From assembly GCA_950073955.1 (NCBI GenBank), contig CATMRH010000026.1:1-14776 (forward strand): a stretch of DNA of 14,776 nucleotides, in the 5' to 3' direction. Of this stretch, positions 13,996 to 14,776 are shown one piece after another; position 1 is the first letter of the stretch; the number at the start of each line of letters is the position of its first letter. Both the position numbers and the translations under genes were made by a program. The DNA is from an uncultured archaeon (GTDB lineage: Archaea > Thermoproteota > Nitrososphaeria > Nitrososphaerales > Nitrosopumilaceae). The notes under the pieces are model-generated. The model saw nothing but the letters and a program-made list of their open reading frames with translations, was not told the DNA's origin and searched no databases.

Positions 13996-14075
13996 TTAAT
14001 CGTGACTGTGTGGTCCGGCACCACTTGAAGGCATTACCACAAATGTACCAGCTGCTTTCTCGTGCCATTCTTGGT
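13981..14075. repeat. 95-bp near-identical repeat, ferredoxin copy 2 end (pairs with 13341-13435)
   Basis: Partner of the block at 13341-13435, offset 640 bases. The three differences (14006, 14007, 14018) change the tail from GGGPHAHD in copy 1 to GAGPHSHD in copy 2. Confidence 0.9.
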
Positions 14076-14529
14076 AACCTTGATCAACTAGAACAGCCTG
14101 AGGAGGACATACAGATACGCATGCCATACACCAAATACAATCATGTTCTCTGATTGGATCTGCTTTGTCTGAGAAATCCTTTCGCTCCTCTTTTACATCA
14201 CTACCTGTTCCCTCAAAGGTCTCATGAATTGCATCAATTGCAGGAATATTTTTTTCGGTTCTATACCACTGAAATACCTGTACTGGACATGCCTCAATGC
14301 ACGCACCATCGCCTATACAAGAATCCCAATCAATTGCAACCATAGTACCGCTAACACCTAGTGGTACCATCTCTTCTCCATTTGCTTTGTAAGCAGCTAA
14401 CGTCTTATCATCCTTTGATGCTTCAACTAGTCCTTGTGATGGCCAAACAAAATGAAAATGCTCACCATCTGAATGCTTTATCTTGCCGATTGGTTCTTTG
14501 TCAATACAAAAGTCTTCTAATATTGGCAT
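13996..14529 (-). CDS. Long dicluster ferredoxin of archaeal zinc-ferredoxin type, copy 2
   Basis: A 177-residue paralogue of copy 1. Cluster motif I is C71-x5-C77-x3-C81-P and keeps Asp74 at the position of Sulfolobus Asp48, so it could switch between [3Fe-4S] and [4Fe-4S]. Motif II is C131-x2-C134-x2-C137-x3-C141-P. Candidate zinc ligands are H19, H24 and H26 near the N-terminus and D124 in KADP, which matches Sulfolobus Asp76. The place of His34 is Ser60 (LGVSGT, against LGIHGT in copy 1). The linker and the tail VVMPSSGAGPHSHD are shared with copy 1. A strong TATA box (14551-14558) lies 26 bases before the ATG. The gene's middle shares a 77-bp exact block with copy 3, while its 3' end is shared with copy 1. 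Confidence 0.88.
   Translation of the reverse strand: MPILEDFCIDKEPIGKIKHSDGEHFHFVWPSQGLVEASKDDKTLAAYKANGEEMVPLGVSGTMVAIDWDSCIGDGACIEACPVQVFQWYRTEKNIPAIDAIHETFEGTGSDVKEERKDFSDKADPIREHDCIWCMACVSVCPPQAVLVDQGYQEWHEKAAGTFVVMPSSGAGPHSHD
14081..14157. repeat. 77-bp exact repeat in ferredoxin copy 2 (pairs with 14700-14776)
   Basis: This block encodes cluster motif II and nearby residues (PIREHDC to LVDQ) and is identical base for base to 14700-14776, including third codon positions. The match reaches the window edge and may be longer. Confidence 0.95.
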
Positions 14530-14550
14530 ACTATAATTTTAATTTAGTTT

Positions 14551-14558
14551 TTATATAA
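14551..14558 (-). promoter_or_regulatory. TATA box for ferredoxin copy 2
   Basis: TTATATAA on the minus strand is centred 26 bases before the ATG at 14529. It is the strongest TATA box in the window and fits a leaderless, highly expressed ferredoxin gene. Confidence 0.7.
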
Positions 14559-14595
14559 GTATTGGCAAAATTTGTTCAGACTAATTTTAGATCGC

Positions 14596-14632
14596 ATTAA
14601 AAATTAGAAAAAGAAAAAAATTCTTAAATCGT
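14596..14632 (-). terminator. Oligo-T tract after ferredoxin copy 3
   Basis: About 20 bases past the copy 3 stop, the minus strand reads ACGATTTAAGAATTTTTTTC and then more T-runs. It resembles the ends of copies 1 and 2 (ACGATTAAAGAAATTTTTTC), where this sequence includes the true stop codon, so it looks like a diverged remnant of the same 3' end. Confidence 0.5.
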
Positions 14633-14650
14633 TTGTATTTTCAAAGTCGT

Positions 14651-14776
14651 CTATTTTGATAGAGTTCTAGCTGCGTTCTCATGGGCTTCTAGATTTGACT
14701 GATCAACTAGAACAGCCTGAGGAGGACATACAGATACGCATGCCATACACCAAATACAATCATGTTCTCTGATTGG
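14651..14776 (-). CDS. C-terminal part of a third ferredoxin paralogue (runs off right edge)
   Basis: The last 41 codons and stop of a ferredoxin reading on the minus strand. It begins at PIREHDC and includes cluster motif II, CIWCMACVSVCPPQ, identical to copy 2 at protein and DNA level. After LVDQ it diverges to SNLEAHENAARTLSK and stops, so it lacks the tail VVMPSSGxGPHxHD of the other two copies. The segment EAHENAARTL aligns with EWHEKAAGTF, so the gene was once longer or the tail was replaced. Most of the gene, with the first cluster motif and zinc region, lies beyond the window. Whether it is functional cannot be judged, but the cluster motif is intact. Confidence 0.8.
   Translation of the reverse strand, partial: PIREHDCIWCMACVSVCPPQAVLVDQSNLEAHENAARTLSK
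14700..14776. repeat. 77-bp exact repeat in ferredoxin copy 3 (pairs with 14081-14157)
   Basis: Identical to 14081-14157 and cut by the window edge. The sequence on the left side of the block (14651-14699) diverges abruptly from copy 2, which is typical of a conversion or recombination boundary. Confidence 0.95.

Noticed and set aside
14154..14558. Plus-strand frames antisense to ferredoxin copy 2
   Set aside because: They are shadows of the cysteine- and histidine-coding strand of a clear ferredoxin gene with its own promoter.

Overview
The window looks like a low-GC (about one third G+C by eye) chromosome segment of an ammonia-oxidising archaeon (Nitrososphaerota, probably Nitrosopumilales). 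The evidence is a full archaeal information-processing set (GINS, MCM, Hel308, RFC small subunit, TFB), two tRNAs without encoded CCA, TATA boxes about 26 bases ahead of leaderless start codons, frequent TTG starts, and ferredoxins of the long archaeal zinc-ferredoxin type. I see no transposase, integrase, phage gene or CRISPR array. Most of the window is ordinary core genome, and the unusual material lies at its edges and in one intergenic region.

Layout. Positions 1-129 (-) hold the start of a gene that runs off the left edge and is made of perfect 36-bp repeats coding a 12-residue Ser/Thr-rich repeat. A HEAT-repeat protein (243-779, +) ends one base before tRNA-Ala(GGC) (780-853, -). A ferredoxin-NADP reductase-like flavoprotein (979-1824) and a nucleotidyltransferase-fold protein (1876-2478) follow. 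Then comes a tightly packed plus-strand block, 2514-5114: branched-chain aminotransferase, Gfo/Idh/MocA dehydrogenase, Trm112-like zinc protein and hexapeptide acetyltransferase. The dehydrogenase and acetyltransferase resemble enzymes that make N-acylated amino sugars.

From 11046 down to 5111 on the minus strand is a five-gene run with overlapping or abutting ends: GINS, MCM, Hel308 helicase, a polyprenyl-phosphate sugar-1-phosphate transferase (WecA/AglH type) and a small two-helix membrane protein. It joins replisome genes to the first step of lipid-linked glycan synthesis, and it meets the sugar-enzyme block tail to tail with a 4-bp overlap. A 214-bp divergent spacer, very rich in GATC and ATCAATT, separates it from the RFC small subunit gene (11261-12211, +). 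TFB (12213-13133, -) and tRNA-Ser(TGA) (13199-13282, -) follow.

The right end (13356-14776, -) holds three tandem ferredoxin paralogues, the last cut by the window edge. They share blocks of near-identical DNA in a mosaic pattern. The two complete copies have lost different predicted zinc ligands, and only one keeps the Asp in the first cluster motif. With the FNR-like gene at 979 they may form part of a ferredoxin/NADP electron network, but that link is inferred.
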